A DNA stretch of 64,000 bases from Pycnopodia helianthoides (GCA_032158295.1 CM063251.1:11385016-11449015), one strand, 5' to 3'; positions 44,151-59,200 are shown, counted from the first letter of the stretch. The notes: generated from the letters alone by a model not told the origin. Program-made: numbers and translations.

Positions 44151-47100
44151 AGCCCTTGACACGGGCTTTCCAATGGTATCAAACTTGTAAAAAGTCCAGC
44201 ATTGATTTGAGGATGATTTGACCGTGCATACTTTATGTTTCTTTTACAAACAGCACTGTGTATAAAAATCTCATTAGACATGCGTTTGAAGAATATTCGG
44301 AGTATCGTCGCCTCCCAGTGATTTCCTAAATGAAGATGGCCGAAACTTGCCATGAAAATGTAATATTCAGATGGACGAGTTTGCAAGAAAGATTCAGGTA
44401 CAAATTCCGTCTCTCTAGCTTGCTTGGTTCATGAGTTATACCCAAACTTAACTCCGACTTTGTTTCAAGCCATTTTTCGGCAGTATGTTCCTTGCTGGTT
44501 TTACTACGCAGCCCTTCTTTGCTTAGTTGCTACTGTTCTAGCCCTACTCTTTGGTCACTCGCGTCGCCTACAAAATCGTCAAAGCCACATATTTAATAGG
44601 AATCTAGAGCTCTTGAGATGGGCTTTCCATGGTATAAACTTGTAAAAATCCAGCTTGATTTGAGGATGATTTGACCGTGCATACTTTATGTTTCTCTTTC
44701 GAACAGCACTGTGTAAAAAAATCTCATTAGACATTCGTTTGAAGAACATTCGGTGTATCGTCGCTTCCCTGTGATTTCCTAAAATGAAGATGGCCAAAAC
44801 TTGCCATGAAAATGTAATATTCGGATGGAGGAGTATGCAAGGAAGATTCAGGTACAAATTTCATCTCTCTAGCTTGCTTGGTTCATGAGTTATACCCAAA
44901 CTTAACTCCGAATTTGTTTCTAGCCATTTTTCGGCAGTAGTGTTCCTTGCTGGTTTTACTACGCAGCCCTTCTTTGCTTAGCTGCTACTGTTCTAGCCCT
45001 ACTCTTTGGTCACTCCGTCGCCTACAAAATCGTCAAAGCCACATTTAAAGAATCTAGAGCCCTTGAATGGGCTTTCCACTGGTATAAAACTTGCAAAAAT
45101 CCAGCATTGATTTGAGGATGATTTGACCGTGCATACTTTATGTTTCTCTTTCGAACAAACTGTGTATAAAAATCCCATTAGACATGCGTTTGAAGAACAT
45201 TGGAGTATCGTCGCTTCCCTGTGATTTCTAAATGAAGATGGCCAAAACTGCCATGAAAATGTAATATTCGGATGAGGAGTATGCAAGGAAGATTCAGGTA
45301 CAAATTTCATCTCTCTAGCTTGCTTGGTTCATGAGTTATACCCAAACTTAACTCCGACTTTGTTTCAAGCCATTTTTCGGCAGTATGTTCCTTGCTGGTT
45401 TTACTACGCAGCCCTTCTTTGCTTAGTGCTACTGTTCTAGCCCTACTCTTTGGTCACTCGCGTCGCCTACAAAATCGTCAAAGCCACATATTTAATAGGA
45501 ATCTAGAGCTCTTGAGATGGGCTTTCCACTGGTATAAAACTTGTAAAAATCCAGCTTGATTTGAGGATGATTTGACCGTGCATACTTTATGTTTCTCTTT
45601 CGAAACAGCACTGTGTACAAAAATCTCATTAGACATGCGTTTGAAGAACATTCGGTGTATCGTCGCTTCCCTGTATTTCCTGAATGAAGATGGCCGAAAA
45701 GTTGCCATAAAATGTAATATTCGGATGGAGAGTATGCAAGGAAGATTCAGGTCAAATTTCATCTTTCTGGCTTGCTTGGTTCATGAGTTATACCCAAACT
45801 TAACTCCGACTTTGTTTCAAGCCATTTTTCGGCAGTATGTTCCTTGCTGGTTTTCTACGCAGCCCTTCTTTGCTTAGTTGCTACTGTTCTAGCCCTACTC
45901 TTTGGTCACTCACGTCGCCTACAAAATCGTCAAAGCCACATATTTAATATGAATCTAGAGCCCTTGAGATGGGCTTTCCACTGGTATAAAACTTTAAAAA
46001 TCCAGCCTTGATTTGAGGATGATTTGACCGTGCATTTTTATGTTTCTCTTTCAACAGCACTGTGTACAAAAATCCCATTAGACAAGCGTTTGAGAACATT
46101 CGGTGTATTGTCGCTTCCCTGTGATTTCCTAAATGAAGATGGCCGAAACTTGCCATGAAAATGTAATATTCGATGCAGGAGTATGCAAGGAAGATTCAGG
46201 TACAAATTTCATCTCTCTAGCTTGCTTGGTTCATGAGTTATACCCAAACTTAACTCCGACTTTGTTTCAAGCCATTTTTCGGCAGTATGTTCCTTGCTGG
46301 TTTTACTACGCGGAGTTTACCCAAATATCGATTTGTTAGCATTTTCGGCAGTGTCTGTGTTTAAGCAGCTTTTTGTTAGTGTATGTTCTACCACTCTGTC
46401 ACTCGTGCTACAAATCGCAAAGCAATATTATAGAATTGGCTTGAATGGGTTCATGGTTAATTAAAACAGCTTGATTGGGATGTTTGACGGCTTTTGTTCT
46501 TTTCAACATGTGTACAATCATAAGTTGAAAATTCGTGATGTGTCTGTATTTTATGAGTGCCAATGCAATTTCGTGGGTAGAGGAAGATCAGTACAATTTA
46601 TCCTCTAGCTGCTTGGTTTATATACCAATTATCGATGTTTCAGCATTTTCGCATAGTCTTGTGGTTTATGCGCCTTTTTGCTTAGTTGTATGTTCTACTA
46701 TCTTTGGTCTGTCCACGTCAACTTATATTAGAGCCTTGGTGAGATCCTGCTTGATTTGCGGATGTTTACGTGCATACTTTATGTTTCTCTTTCAAACACA
46801 TGTGTACAAAATCCCATTAGAGGCGTTTGAAGAACATTCGGGTATAGTCGCTTTCCTGTGATTTCTAACTGAATGGCAAACTTGCCATGAAAATGTTATA
46901 TTCGATGAGGAGTATGCAAGAAGATTCAGGTACAAGATTTAATTACTCCTAGCTTGCTGGTTATGAGTTATACCCAAACTTAATCCGAATTTGTTTCAGC
47001 CATTTTTCGCAGTATGTTCCTTGGTGGTTTACTGCAGCCTTCTTTGCTTAGTTGCTACTGTTCTAGCCTACTCTTTTGGTCACTCCGTCGCCTTACAAAT

Positions 47101-50100
47101 CGTCAAAGCCATCATTATTATATGAATCTAGACCACTTTGGATGGGCTTTCCAATGGTATAAAACTTTTAAAAATCCAGCATTGATTTGAGGATGTTTGA
47201 CCGTGCATATTTAATTCTTTTCGAACAGCATTCGTGTACACTAAATTCCTTAGACAGCGTTGAAAACATTCGAGTATCGTCGTTCCGTGAATTTCGTAAT
47301 GAAGATGGCCGAAAATTGCCATGAAATTGTAATATTGGATTGCAGGAGTATGCAAGGAAGATTCAGGTACAAATTTCATTCTCTAGCTTGCTTGGTTCAT
47401 GAGTTATACCCAAACTTAACTCCGAATTTGTTTCTAGCCATTTTTCGGCAGTATGTTCCTTGCTGGTTTTACTACGCAGCCCTTCTTTGCTTAGTTGCTA
47501 CTGTTCTAGCCCTACTCTTTGGTCACTCACGTCGCCTACAAAATCGTCAAAGCCACATATTTAATGAATCTAGAGCCTTGAGATGGGCTTTCCAATGGTA
47601 TAAAACTTGTAAAAATCCAGCATTGATTTGAGGATGATTTGACCGTGCATACTTTATGTTTCTCTTTCAACAGCACTGTGTACAAAAATCCCATTAGACA
47701 TGCGTTTGAAGAACATTCGGGTATGTCGCTTCCTGTGATTTCCTAAATGAAGATGGCCAAAACTTGCCATGAAAATGTAATATTCGGATGCAGGAGTATG
47801 CAGGAAGATTCAGGTACAAATTTCATCTCTCTAGCTTGCTTGGTTCATGAGTTATACCCAAACTTAACTCCGAATTTGTTTCAAGCCATTTTTCGGCAGT
47901 ATGTTCCTTGCTGGTTTTACTACGCAGCCTTCTTTGCTTAGTTGCTACTGTTCTAGCCCTACTCTTTGGTCACTCACGTCGCCTACAAAATCGTCAAAGC
48001 CACATATTTAATATGAATCTAGAGCCTTGAGATGGGCTTTCCATGGTATAAAACTTGTAAAAATCCAGCATTGATTTGAGGATGATTTGACCGTGCATAC
48101 TTTATGTTTCTCTTTCAACAGCACTGTGTACAAAATCCATTAGACATGCGTTTGAAGAACATTCGGAGTATCGTCGCTTCCTGTGATTTCCTAAATGAAG
48201 AGGCCAAAATTGCCATGAAATGTAATTTCGGATGCAGGAGTATGCAAGGAAGATTCAGGTACAAATTTCATCTCTCTAGCTTGCTTGGTTCATGAGTTAT
48301 ACCCAAACTTAACTCCGAATTTGTTTCTAGCCATTTTTCGGCAGTATGTTCCTTGCTGGTTTTACTACGCAGCCCTTCTTTGCTTAGTTGCTACTGTTCT
48401 AGCCCTACTCTTTGGTCACTCCGTCGCCTACAAAATCGTCAAAGCCACATATTTAATATGAATCTAGAGCCCTTGAGATGGGCTTTCCATGGTATAAAAC
48501 TTGTAAAAATCCAGCATTGATTTGAGGATGATTTGACCGTGCATACTTTATGTAGCTTTACATTGTTTAAATTGAATCCGCTTGATTAGTGATGATAATT
48601 AATTGGAGGAGAGTATGAAGGAGATTCAGAAATTATCTCTAGCTTGCTTGTTCATAGTATCCACTTATCCGATTTGTTAGCCATTTCGCAGTTGTTCTTG
48701 TGTTCTACCTTCTTTGTTATGTAGTCTACCCTTTGGTCATCGTCGCTACAAATCGTCAAGCCATATTATATGAATCTAGAGCTTGAGATGGTTTCATGGT
48801 AAACTTAAATCCAGCTTGTTTGGGATGATTGACGTGCATTTTATGTTCTTTTCAACGCACTGGTACAAAATCTAACATGTTGAAGAAATTCGGTATCGTC
48901 TTCCCGTTTTAATAGTGGCCAACTTGCATGAATGATATGATGGAGTTGAGAAGATTCAGGTACAATTATCTCTTAGTTGTTGGTATGAGTTATACCAAAT
49001 ATCGATTTGTTTCAGCATTTTTCGGCTTGTTCTTGTGGTTTTAGAGCCTTCTTTGCTTAGTGCTACTGTTCTACCTACTCTTTGGTCACTCGTCGCCTAC
49101 AAAATCGTCAAGCCACATATTAATAGAATTAGAGCCTTGAGATGGGCTTTCAAGTATAAAATTGTAAAATCAGCATTGATTTGAGATGATTTGACGTGCA
49201 TATTTATGTTTCTCTTTCAAACGCCTGTGTACAAAATCCATAGACAGCGTTTGAAGAACATTCGGGTATGTCGTTCCTGTATTTCTAAATGAGTGGCCAA
49301 ACTTGCATGAAGTATATTCGGTGGAGTATGCAAGGAAGATTCAGGTACAATTTATCTCTAGCTTGCTTGGTTTGGTTATACCCAAATTAATCCGATTTGT
49401 TAGCCATTTTTGGCAGTTGTCTTGTGGTTACTACGCAGCTTCTTTGCTTAGTTGCTATGTTCTCCCTACTCTTGGTCACTCCGTCGCCTCAAAATCGTCA
49501 AAGCAATATTTAATTGATTAGAGCCCTTGAGATGGGCTTTCCATGGTATAACTTGTAAAAATCCAGCATTGATTTGAGGATGATTTGACGTGCATATTAT
49601 GTTTCTTTTCAACAGCACTGTGTACAAATCCCATTAGACATCGTTTGAAGAACATTCGAGTATCGTCGTTCCTGTATTTCTAAATGAAGATGGCCAATTG
49701 CTGAAATGTAATATTCGGATGAGGGTATGCAAGGAAGATTCAGGTACAAATTTCATCTCTCTAGCTTGCTTGGTTCATGAGTTATACCAAACTTAATCGA
49801 TTTGTTCAGCCATTTTTCGGCGTTGTTCCTTGTGGTTTTACTGCAGCCTTCTTTGCTTGTTGCTACTGTTCTAGCCCTACTCTTTGGTCACTCGTCGCCT
49901 ACAAAATCGTCAAGCCACATATTTAATATGAACTAGAGCCCTATGAATCTAGAGCCTTGAGATGGGCTTTCCAATGGTATAAAACTTGTAAAAATCCAGC
50001 ATTGATTTGAGGATGATTTGACCGTGCATACTTTATGTTTCTCTTTCAAACAGCACTGTGTACAAAAATCCCATTAGACAAGCGTTTGAAGAACATTCGG

Positions 50101-51186
50101 TGTATCGTCGCTTCCCTGTGATTTCCTAAATGAAGATGGCCAAAACTTGCCATGAAAATGTAATATTCGGATGCAGGAGTATGCAAGGAAGATTCAGGTA
50201 CAAATTTCATCTCTTAGCTTGCTTGGTTCATGAGTTATACCCAAACTTAACTCCGACTTTGTTTCAAGCCATTTTTGGCAGTATGTTCCTTGTGGTTTTA
50301 CTACGCAGCCCTTCTTTGCTTAGTTGCTACTGTTCTAGCCCTACTCTTTGGTCACTCACGTCGCTACAAAATCGTCAAAGCCACATATTTAATATGAATC
50401 TAGAGCCCTTGAGATGGGCTTTCCAATGGTATAAAACTTGTAAAAATCCAGCATTGATTTGAGGATGATTTGACGTGCATACTTTATGTTTCTCTTTCAA
50501 ACAGCACTGTGTACAAAAATCCCATTAGACATGCGTTTGAAGAACATTCGGAGTATGTCGCTTCCTGTGATTTCCTAAATGAAGATGGCCAAAACTTGCC
50601 ATGAAATGTAATATTCGGATGAGGAGTATGCAAGAAAGATTCAGGTACAAATTTCATCTCTCTAGCTTGCTTGGTTCATGAGTTATACCCAAACTTAACT
50701 CCGAATTTGTTTCAAGCCATTTTTCGGCAGTATGTTCCTTGCTGGTTTTACTACGCAGCCCTTCTTTGCTTAGTTGCTACTGTTCTAGCCCTACTCTTTG
50801 GTCACTCACGTCGCCTACAAAATCGTCAAAGCCACATATTTAATATGAATCTAGAGCCCTTGAGATGGGCTTTCCAATGGTATAAAACTTGTAAAAATCC
50901 AGCATTGATTTGAGGATGATTTGACCGTGCATACTTTATGTTTTCTCTTTCAAAACAGCACTGTGTACAAAAATCCCATTAGACATGCGTTTGAAGAACA
51001 TTCGGTAGTATCGTCGCTTCCCTGTGATTTCCTAAATGAAGATGGCCAAAACTTGCCATGAAAATGTAATATTCGGATGCAGGAGTATGCAAGGAAGATT
51101 CAGGTACAAATTTTCATCTCTCTAGCTTGCTTGGTTCATGAGTTATACCCAAACTTAACTCCGACTTTGTTTCAAGCCATTTTTCG

Positions 51187-51252
<66 letters not shown>

Positions 51253-54200
51253 CCTAAAATGTATATTCGGATGAGGAGTATGCAAGGAAGATTCAGGTAC
51301 AAATTTCATCTCTCTAGCTTGCTTGGTTCATGAGTTATACCCAAACTTAATCCGAATTTGTTTAAGCCATTTTTGGCAGTATGTTCCTTGCTGGTTTTAT
51401 ACGCAGCCTTCTTTGCTTAGTTGCTACTGTTCTAGCCCTACTCTTTGGTCACTCACGTCGCCTACAAAATCGTCAAAGCCACATATTTAATATGAATCTA
51501 GAGCCTTGAGATGGGCTTTCCATGGTATAAAACTTGTAAAAATCAGCATTGATTTGAGGTGATTTGACCGTGCATACTTTATGTTTCTTTTCAAACAGCA
51601 CTGTGTACAAAATCCATTAGACATGCGTTTGAAGAACATTCGGAGTATCGTCGCTTCCCTGTATTTCCTAATGAAGATGGCCAAACTTGCCATGAAAATG
51701 TAATATTCGGATGCAGGAGTATGCAAGGAAGATTCAGGTACAATTTCATCTCTTAGCTTGCTTGGTTCATGAGTTATACCAAACTTAACTCGAATTTGTT
51801 TCACCATTTTTGGCAGTATGTTCCTTGCTGGTTTTAAGCAGCCTTCTTTGCTTAGTTGCTACTGTTCTAGCCCTACTCTTTGGTCACTCACGTCGCCTAC
51901 AAAATCGTCAAAGCCACATATTTATTGATTAGAGCCCTTGAGATGGGCTTTCCATGGTATAAACTTGTAAAATCAGCATTGATTTGAGGTGTTTGACCGT
52001 GCTACTTTATGTTTCTTTTCAACGCACTGTGTACAAAAATCCCATTAGACATCGTTTGAAGAACATTCGGGTATCGTCGTTCCCTGTATTTCCTAATGAA
52101 GATGGCAAACTTGCCTGAAAGTATATCGGATGGGAGTATGCAAGGAAGATTCAGGTACAATTCATCTTCTAGCTTGCTTGGTTCATGAGTTATACCAACT
52201 TAACTCCGATTTGTTTAGCCATTTTTCGGCAGTATGTTCCTTGTGGTTTATACGCAGCCCTTTTTGTTAGTTGTCTGTTAGCCCTACTCTTTGGTCACTC
52301 AGTCGCTACAAATCGTCAAGCCACATATTAATTGAATCGAGCCTTGAGATGGGCTTCATGGTAACTTGTAAAATCGATTGATTGGGTGATTTGAGTGCAT
52401 TATGTTTTCAACGCATGGTAAAAAATCCTGACATGTTTGAGAACATTCGGTATCGTCGCTCCTGTGATTTCTAAAGAGAGGCAATTGCCGAAAATGTAAT
52501 ATTCGGATGAGGAGTATGCAAGGAAGATTCAGGTACAAATTCATCTCTCTAGCTTGCTTGGTTCATGAGTTATACCCAAACTTAATCCGATTTGTTTCTA
52601 GCATTTTTCGGCGTATGTTCCTTGTGGTTTACTAGAGCCTTTTTGCTTAGTTGCTAGTTCTAGCCTACTCTTGGTCACTCACGTCGCTACAAAATCGTCA
52701 AGCCACATATTTAATTGAATTAGAGCCTTGAGATGGGCTTTCCATGGTATAAACTTGTAAAAATCAGCATTGATTTGGGATGATTTGACCGTGCATCTTT
52801 TGTTTCTCTTTCAACGCACTGTGTACAAAAATCCCATTAGACATGCGTTTGAAGAAATTCGGGTATCGTCGCTTCCTGTATTTCCTAATGAAGATGGCAA
52901 ATTGCCTGAAATGTAAATTCGGATGAGGAGTATGCAAGGAGATTCAGGTACAAATTTCTTCTCTAGCTTGCTTGGTTATGAGTTATACCAAACTTAATCC
53001 GAATTTGTTTCTAGCATTTTTCGGCAGTATGTTCCTTGCTGGTTTTACTAGCAGCCCTTCTTTGCTTGTTGCTACTGTTCTAGCCTACTCTTTGGTCACT
53101 CACGTCGCTACAAAATCGTCAAAGCCACATATTTAATATGAATCTAGAGCCCTTGAGATGGGCTTTCCAATGGTATAAAACTTGTAAAATCCAGCATTGA
53201 TTTGAGGATGATTTGACGTGCATACTTTATGTTTCTCTTTCAAACACACTGTGTACAAAAATCCATTAGACATGCGTTTGAAGAACATTCGGGTATCGTC
53301 GCTTCCCTGTGATTTCCTAAGAAGATGGCCAAACTTGCCAAATGTATATTCGATGCAGGAGTATGCAAGGAAGATTCAGTACAAATTTCATCTTCTAGCT
53401 TGCTTGGTTCATGAGTTATACCAAACTTAATCGATTTGTTTCAAGCCATTTTTGGCAGTATGTTCCTGCTGGTTTTACTAGCAGCCTTCTTTGCTTAGTT
53501 GCTACTGTTCTAGCCTACTCTTTGGTCACCCGTCGCCTACAAATCGTCAAAGCACATATTTAATAGAATCTAGAGCCTTGAGATGGGTTTCCATGGTATA
53601 AAATGTAAAATCCAGCATTGATTTGAGGATGATTTGACGTGCATACTTTATGTTTCTTTTCAAACGCACTGTGTACAAAATCCCTTAGACAGCGTTTGAA
53701 GAACATTCGGGTATCGTCGCTTCCTGTATTTCTAAATGAAGATGGCCAAAATTGCCATAAAATGTAATATTCGGATGAGGAGTATGCAAGAAGATTCAGG
53801 TACAATTTCATCTCTTAGCTTGCTTGGTTCATGAGTTATACCAAACTTAACTCCGAATTTGTTTCTAGCCATTTTTCGGCAGTATGTTCCTTGTGGTTTT
53901 ACTAGCAGCCCTTCTTTGCTTAGTTGTACTGTTCTAGCCCTACTCTTTGTCACTCCGTCGCTACAAAATCGTCAAAGCCACATATTTAATAGAATCTAGA
54001 GCCCTTGAGATGGGCTTTCCATGGTATAAAACTTGTAAAATCAGCATTGATTTGAGGATGATTTGACGTGCATACTTTATGTTTCTCTTTCAAACAGCAC
54101 TGTGTACAAAATCCCATTAGACATGCGTTTGAAGAACATTCGGGTATCGTCGCTTCCTGTGATTTCTAAATGAAGATGGCCAAACTTGCCATGAAAATGT

Positions 54201-56141
54201 AATATCGGATGGGAGTATGCAAGGAAGATTCAGGTACAAATTTATCTCTCTAGCTTGCTTGGTTCATGAGTTATACCCAAACTTAAATCGAATTTTTTTC
54301 AGCCATTTTTCGGCAGTATGTTCCTTGCTGGTTTACTAGCCCCTTCTTTGCTTAGTTGTACTGTTCTAGCCCTACTCTTTGGTCACTCCGTCGCTACAAA
54401 ATCGTCAAAGCCAATATTTATAGATAGAGCCTTGAGTGGGCTTTCCATGGTATAAAACTTGTAAAAATCCAGCTTGATTTGAGGTGATTTGACGTGCATA
54501 CTTTATGTTTCTCTTTCAACAGCATGTGTACAAATCCCATTAGACATGCGTTTGAAGAACATTCGGGTATCGTCGTTCCTGTGATTTCTAAATGAAGATG
54601 GCCAAATTGCCATGAAAATGTATATTCGGATGCAGGAGTATGCAAGGAAGATTCAGGTACAAATTTCATCTCTCTAGCTTGCTTGGTTCATGAGTTATAC
54701 CCAAACTTAATCCGAATTTGTTTCAGCATTTTTCGGCAGTATGTTCCTTGCTGGTTTTACTACGCAGCCCTTCTTTGCTTAGTTGCTACTGTTCTAGCCC
54801 TACTCTTTGGTCACTCCGTCGCCTACAAAATCGTCAAAGCACATATTTAATATGAATCTAGAAGATTCAGTAATTTCTTGTTGTGTCATGAGTTACAACT
54901 ATCGATTTGTTAGCATTTTCGGAGTATGTTCTTGTGGTTTTCAGAGCTCTTTGTAGTTGTATGTCTCTCTCTTGGTCATCGTGCAAATCAAAGCATTATG
55001 ATAGGCTTGATGGTTTCTGTAATTGTAAATCCAGCTTGATTTGAGGGTGACGTGTCTTTATGTTCTTTAAGCACTGTGTAAAAACTTGAGGTTGAGAATC
55101 GGTAGTGTCTGTATTTCTAAGAGTGGCCATGCTGAATGTTTGATGAGGTGCAAGATTCATACATTCTCTTAGCTGTGGTCATGAGTATACCAACTTATCG
55201 ATTGTTTCAGCATTTTGGCGTTGTCTGTGGTTATAGCAGCCTCTTGTTAGTTGCTTGTTACTATTGGTCATCGTCGCCTACAAATCGTCAAACATATAAG
55301 ATTAGGCTTGAGGCTTTCATGGTATAATGTAAATCATTGATTTGATGATTTGACGTGCTTTTTTCTTTCAATGTGTAAAACTGAATCGTTTAAACATTCG
55401 TATGTCGCTGTTTAATGAGATGGCCAATGCATGAATTTGAGGGAGTATGCAGGAGTTAGTAATTCTTTAGCTTGTTGGTTGAGTTTACCAATTATCGATT
55501 TGTTTACTTTTTCGGGTATGTTCTGTGTTTTATAGAGCTTTGCTTAGGTACTGTTTACTCTCTTTGTCACGTACAAATGTCAAGCATATTATATGCTTAT
55601 CTTTGGTAATTACCAACTTATCGATTTGTTTCAGCTTTTTGATTGTTCTTGCTGGTTTTAGAGCTTTTGTAGTGCTACTGTTTAGCTACTCTTTGGTCAC
55701 TCCGTGCATACCAATAAATCGTCAAAGCCACTATTAAATGAATCTAGAGCTTGAGATGGGCTTCATGGTATAAATTTGTAAAATCTCATTGATTTGAGGA
55801 TGATTTGACGTGCATACTTTATGTTCTCTTTCACGCATTGTACAAAATCCCATTAGACATGTTTGAAGAACTTTCTGGTTTCGTCGCTTCCTGTTATTTC
55901 TAATGAAGATGGCCAAACTCTTTGAAAATGTAAATTCGGATGAGGGTATCAATGGAAGATTAGGTACAATTATTTTAGCTTGCTTGGTTCTGGTTATACA
56001 AACTTAATCCAATTTGTTTCTAGCCATTTTGGCAGTATGTTCTTGCTGGTTTTACTAGCAGCTTCTTGCTTATTGCTATGTTCTAACCCTATTTGTCACT
56101 CCGTGCCTAAAAATCGTCAAGCCAAATTTATTACTGACTTG
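44151..56141 (+). repeat. Tandem satellite array, subfamily 1, monomer about 450-455 bp
   Basis: The landmark CTTGCTGGTTTTACTACGCA recurs at 44491, 44946, 45391, 45843, 46293 and onward, giving a period of 445-455 bp. Diagnostic variants are TCGTCGCTTCCCTG, CCATGAAAATG and TTAACTCCGA. About 27 units. Many are shortened by single-base losses, most severely at 46315-46900, 48550-49020, 52325-52480 and 54860-55740, which looks like consensus error. The 60-110 codon frames in single units are by-products of the repeat. Confidence 0.95.
51189..51249. repeat. 61-base A homopolymer inside a satellite unit
   Basis: The A-run follows CATTTTTCGGC and is followed by TTGCCTAAAATGTATATTCG. About 300 bp of the expected monomer are missing at this point. 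A sequencing artefact is more likely than an insertion. Confidence 0.9.
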
Positions 56142-56241
56142 NNNNNNNNNNNNNNNNNNNNNNNNNNNNNNNNNNNNNNNNNNNNNNNNNNNNNNNNNNN
56201 NNNNNNNNNNNNNNNNNNNNNNNNNNNNNNNNNNNNNNNNN
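56142..56241. other. Assembly gap of 100 N
   Basis: Exactly 100 N, the usual placeholder for a gap of unknown size, inside the satellite array. Confidence 0.99.
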
Positions 56242-59200
56242 ACGATTTTTAGGCGCGGAGTGCCAAAAAGTAGGGGTTGAACAGTACAACAAACAAAAAA
56301 GGGGCTGCGTAGTAAACCAGCAAGGGAAATAGCCGAAAAAGGCTAAAAAAAAACGGTTAAAATTGGGGTAAACTCTAACCCAAAGCGAGGGAAAAAATTT
56401 TGTACCTGAATTTCCTTGCATACTTCCTCCAAATATTACTTTGCATGGCAATTTGGCTCTTATTAAAAATCACGGGAGCGAATCACCGAATGTTTTCAAC
56501 GCAGTTTTTGGTTTTTTGTACAATGCTTTGAAAAAAACATAAAGTATGCACGGTAAAATCATCCTCAAATCAAGTTGGATTTTTACTTTTTTTTTATCCC
56601 AGGGGAAAACCCATTCAAGGGCTCTAAATTTATTTAAAATATGGGCTTGACGTTTTTGTAGCGACGGATGACCAAAAGAGTGGGGTTTGAACAGTGCAAC
56701 TAGCAAAGAAGGGCTGGTAGTAAACCAAAAGGGAACTATCCCCGAAAAAGGGCAGAAACAAATTGGGGTTTAATTTGGGGGTATAACTCATAACCCAAGC
56801 AAGCTAGAAAATAAATTTGTACCGAATCTTCCTTGCATACTTCACCCAAAATTTTATTTTTTCATGGCAATTTTGGGGCCATTTTTTGGGAAAATCACGG
56901 GGAGCGAATACACCGAATTTCTTAAAACGCATTCTGGGGGATTTTTGTACCAGTGCGTTGAAAGAGAACATAAAGTATGAGGGTTTAATCATCCTCAATC
57001 AATGTTGGGTTTTTTACAAGTTTTTTACCAGTGGAAAGCCAATCAAGGGCTTTAGATTAAATTAAATATGTGGCTGGGGCCCGATTTTTGGCGACGGGTG
57101 CCAAAGAGTGGGGGTAAAACCCGTAGCCATAGCAAAGAGGCTGCGTAGAAAAAACCAGCAAGGAACATACGGCCGAAATTGGCTAAAAACCCCAATTCGG
57201 ATTTGTTGTATAATCATAAACCCAAAAAGCAAGCTAGAGAGATAAATTTGTCCCTGCTCTTCCGGGCCACCCCTGACCCAAATATTACATTTGCCAGGCA
57301 AAGTTTCGGCCATCTTCATTTAGGAAATCACAGGGATGCGACGATACACCGAATGTTCTTCAACGCATGTCTAATGGAATTTGGAACACTGTGCTGTTCG
57401 AAGAGAAACATAAAGTATGCCACGGTCAAATCCTCCTCAAATCAATGTTGGATTTTTACAAGTTTTATACAGTGGGAAAGCCCATCTCAAGGGCTCTAGG
57501 ATTCATAATAAATATGTGCTTTGCGATTTTGTAGGCGACGTGAGTGACAAAGTGTAGGGTTTCGACAGTCGCAAACTAAGCAAGAAGGGCTCTCATGCGT
57601 AGTTTTAAAACACAAAACCCGAGCAAGGAATACTGGCCGAAAATGGCTAGAAACAAATTCGGATTTAAGTTTGGCTATAACTCATGAACCAAGCAAGCTA
57701 GAGAGATGAAATTAGTACCTGAATCTTCTTGCATTACTCCGCATCCGAATATTAATTGGCATGGATTGTTTCGGCCTTCTGCATTTAGGAAAATCACAGG
57801 GATACGAAAGATACACCGAATGTTCTTCAAAGCATGTTTCTCTAATGGGATTTTTGTACACAGTGCTTTTGGAAAGAGAAACATAAAGTATGCACGGTTC
57901 AAATCTCCTCAAATTCAAGGCTGGGATTTTTACAAGTTTTATACCAGTGGAAAGCCCATCTCAAGGGCTCTTGATTCAATATTAAATATGTGGCTCTTGA
58001 CGATTTTGTAGGCGACGTGATGTGACCAAAGAGTAGGGCTCGAACGTTAACAGTAGCATTTAAGCAAGGCAAAGGCGCTTAGTTAAACCAGCAAGGAACA
58101 TGATGCCGAAAAAATGGCTAGACACAAAATTTGGAGTTAGTTTTGTATAACCTGAACCACGCACGCTAGAGAGCTGAAATGTTTAACATAATCTTCCTTG
58201 CATTACTCCTGCATCCGAATATTACATTTGCATGGCAAGTTTCGGCCATTTCATTTAGGGAAACACAGGGATGCGACGATAAACCGAATGTCTTCAAACG
58301 CATGTCTAATGGGTCTTTGGTACACAGTGCTGTTTGAAAGGAGAACATACAAGTACGCACGGTCAAATCCATCCTCAAATCCAAGGCTGGGTTTTACCAG
58401 TTTTATATACACAGTGGGAAAGCCCATTCAAGGGCTCTAGATTCATATTCAAATATGTGCTTTGACGATTTTTGTTGGCGACGTGAGTGACCAACGAGTA
58501 GGGCCTAGAACAGTAGCAACTACAGCAAAGAACGGGTCTGCGTATAGTAAACACAGGCAAGGAACATACTGCCGTAAAAGGCTAGAAACGAATTCGGAAT
58601 TTAAGTTTGGCTATATATAACTCATTGAACACAATAGCAAGCTAGAGAGATGAATTTGTACCGAATCTTCCTTGCATACTTTTGCATCCGAATCTTACAT
58701 CTTGATGGCAAGTTTCGGCCATCTTTATTTAGGAAGAAAATCACAGGGGATTTGCGAATATACACGAATGTTCCTTCAAAAAACGATGTCTAATGGGATT
58801 TTTGTACACAGTGCTGTTCGAAAGAGAATTAAAGTATGCACGGTCAATCATCCTAATAATCAGTGTTGGATTTTCACAAGTTTTTATACCAATGGGAAAG
58901 CCATCTTAAGGGCTTTAGATTTCAAATTAAAATATGTGGCTTTGAACCGATTTTGCTAAGGCCACGTTGCGTGACCAATAGGAGTAGGGCTAGAACAGTA
59001 GCAACTAAGCATAAGAAGGGACTGCGTAGTAAAAACCCGCAAGGAACATACTGCCGAACATGGCTAGAAACAAAATTCGGATTTTACGTTGGGGTATAAC
59101 TCCTGAACCAAGCAAGCTAGAGAGATGAAATTTGTACCTGAATCTTCCTTCATACTCCTCCATCCGAAGATTACATTTTGAGGCAAGTTTTGGCCATTTT

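Noticed and set aside
51077..51274. Lysine-rich frame (and its phenylalanine-rich complement)
   Set aside because: Created by the A61 homopolymer, which is probably technical.
55980..56451. Frames running through the N block
   Set aside because: They cross 100 unknown bases and have no meaning.
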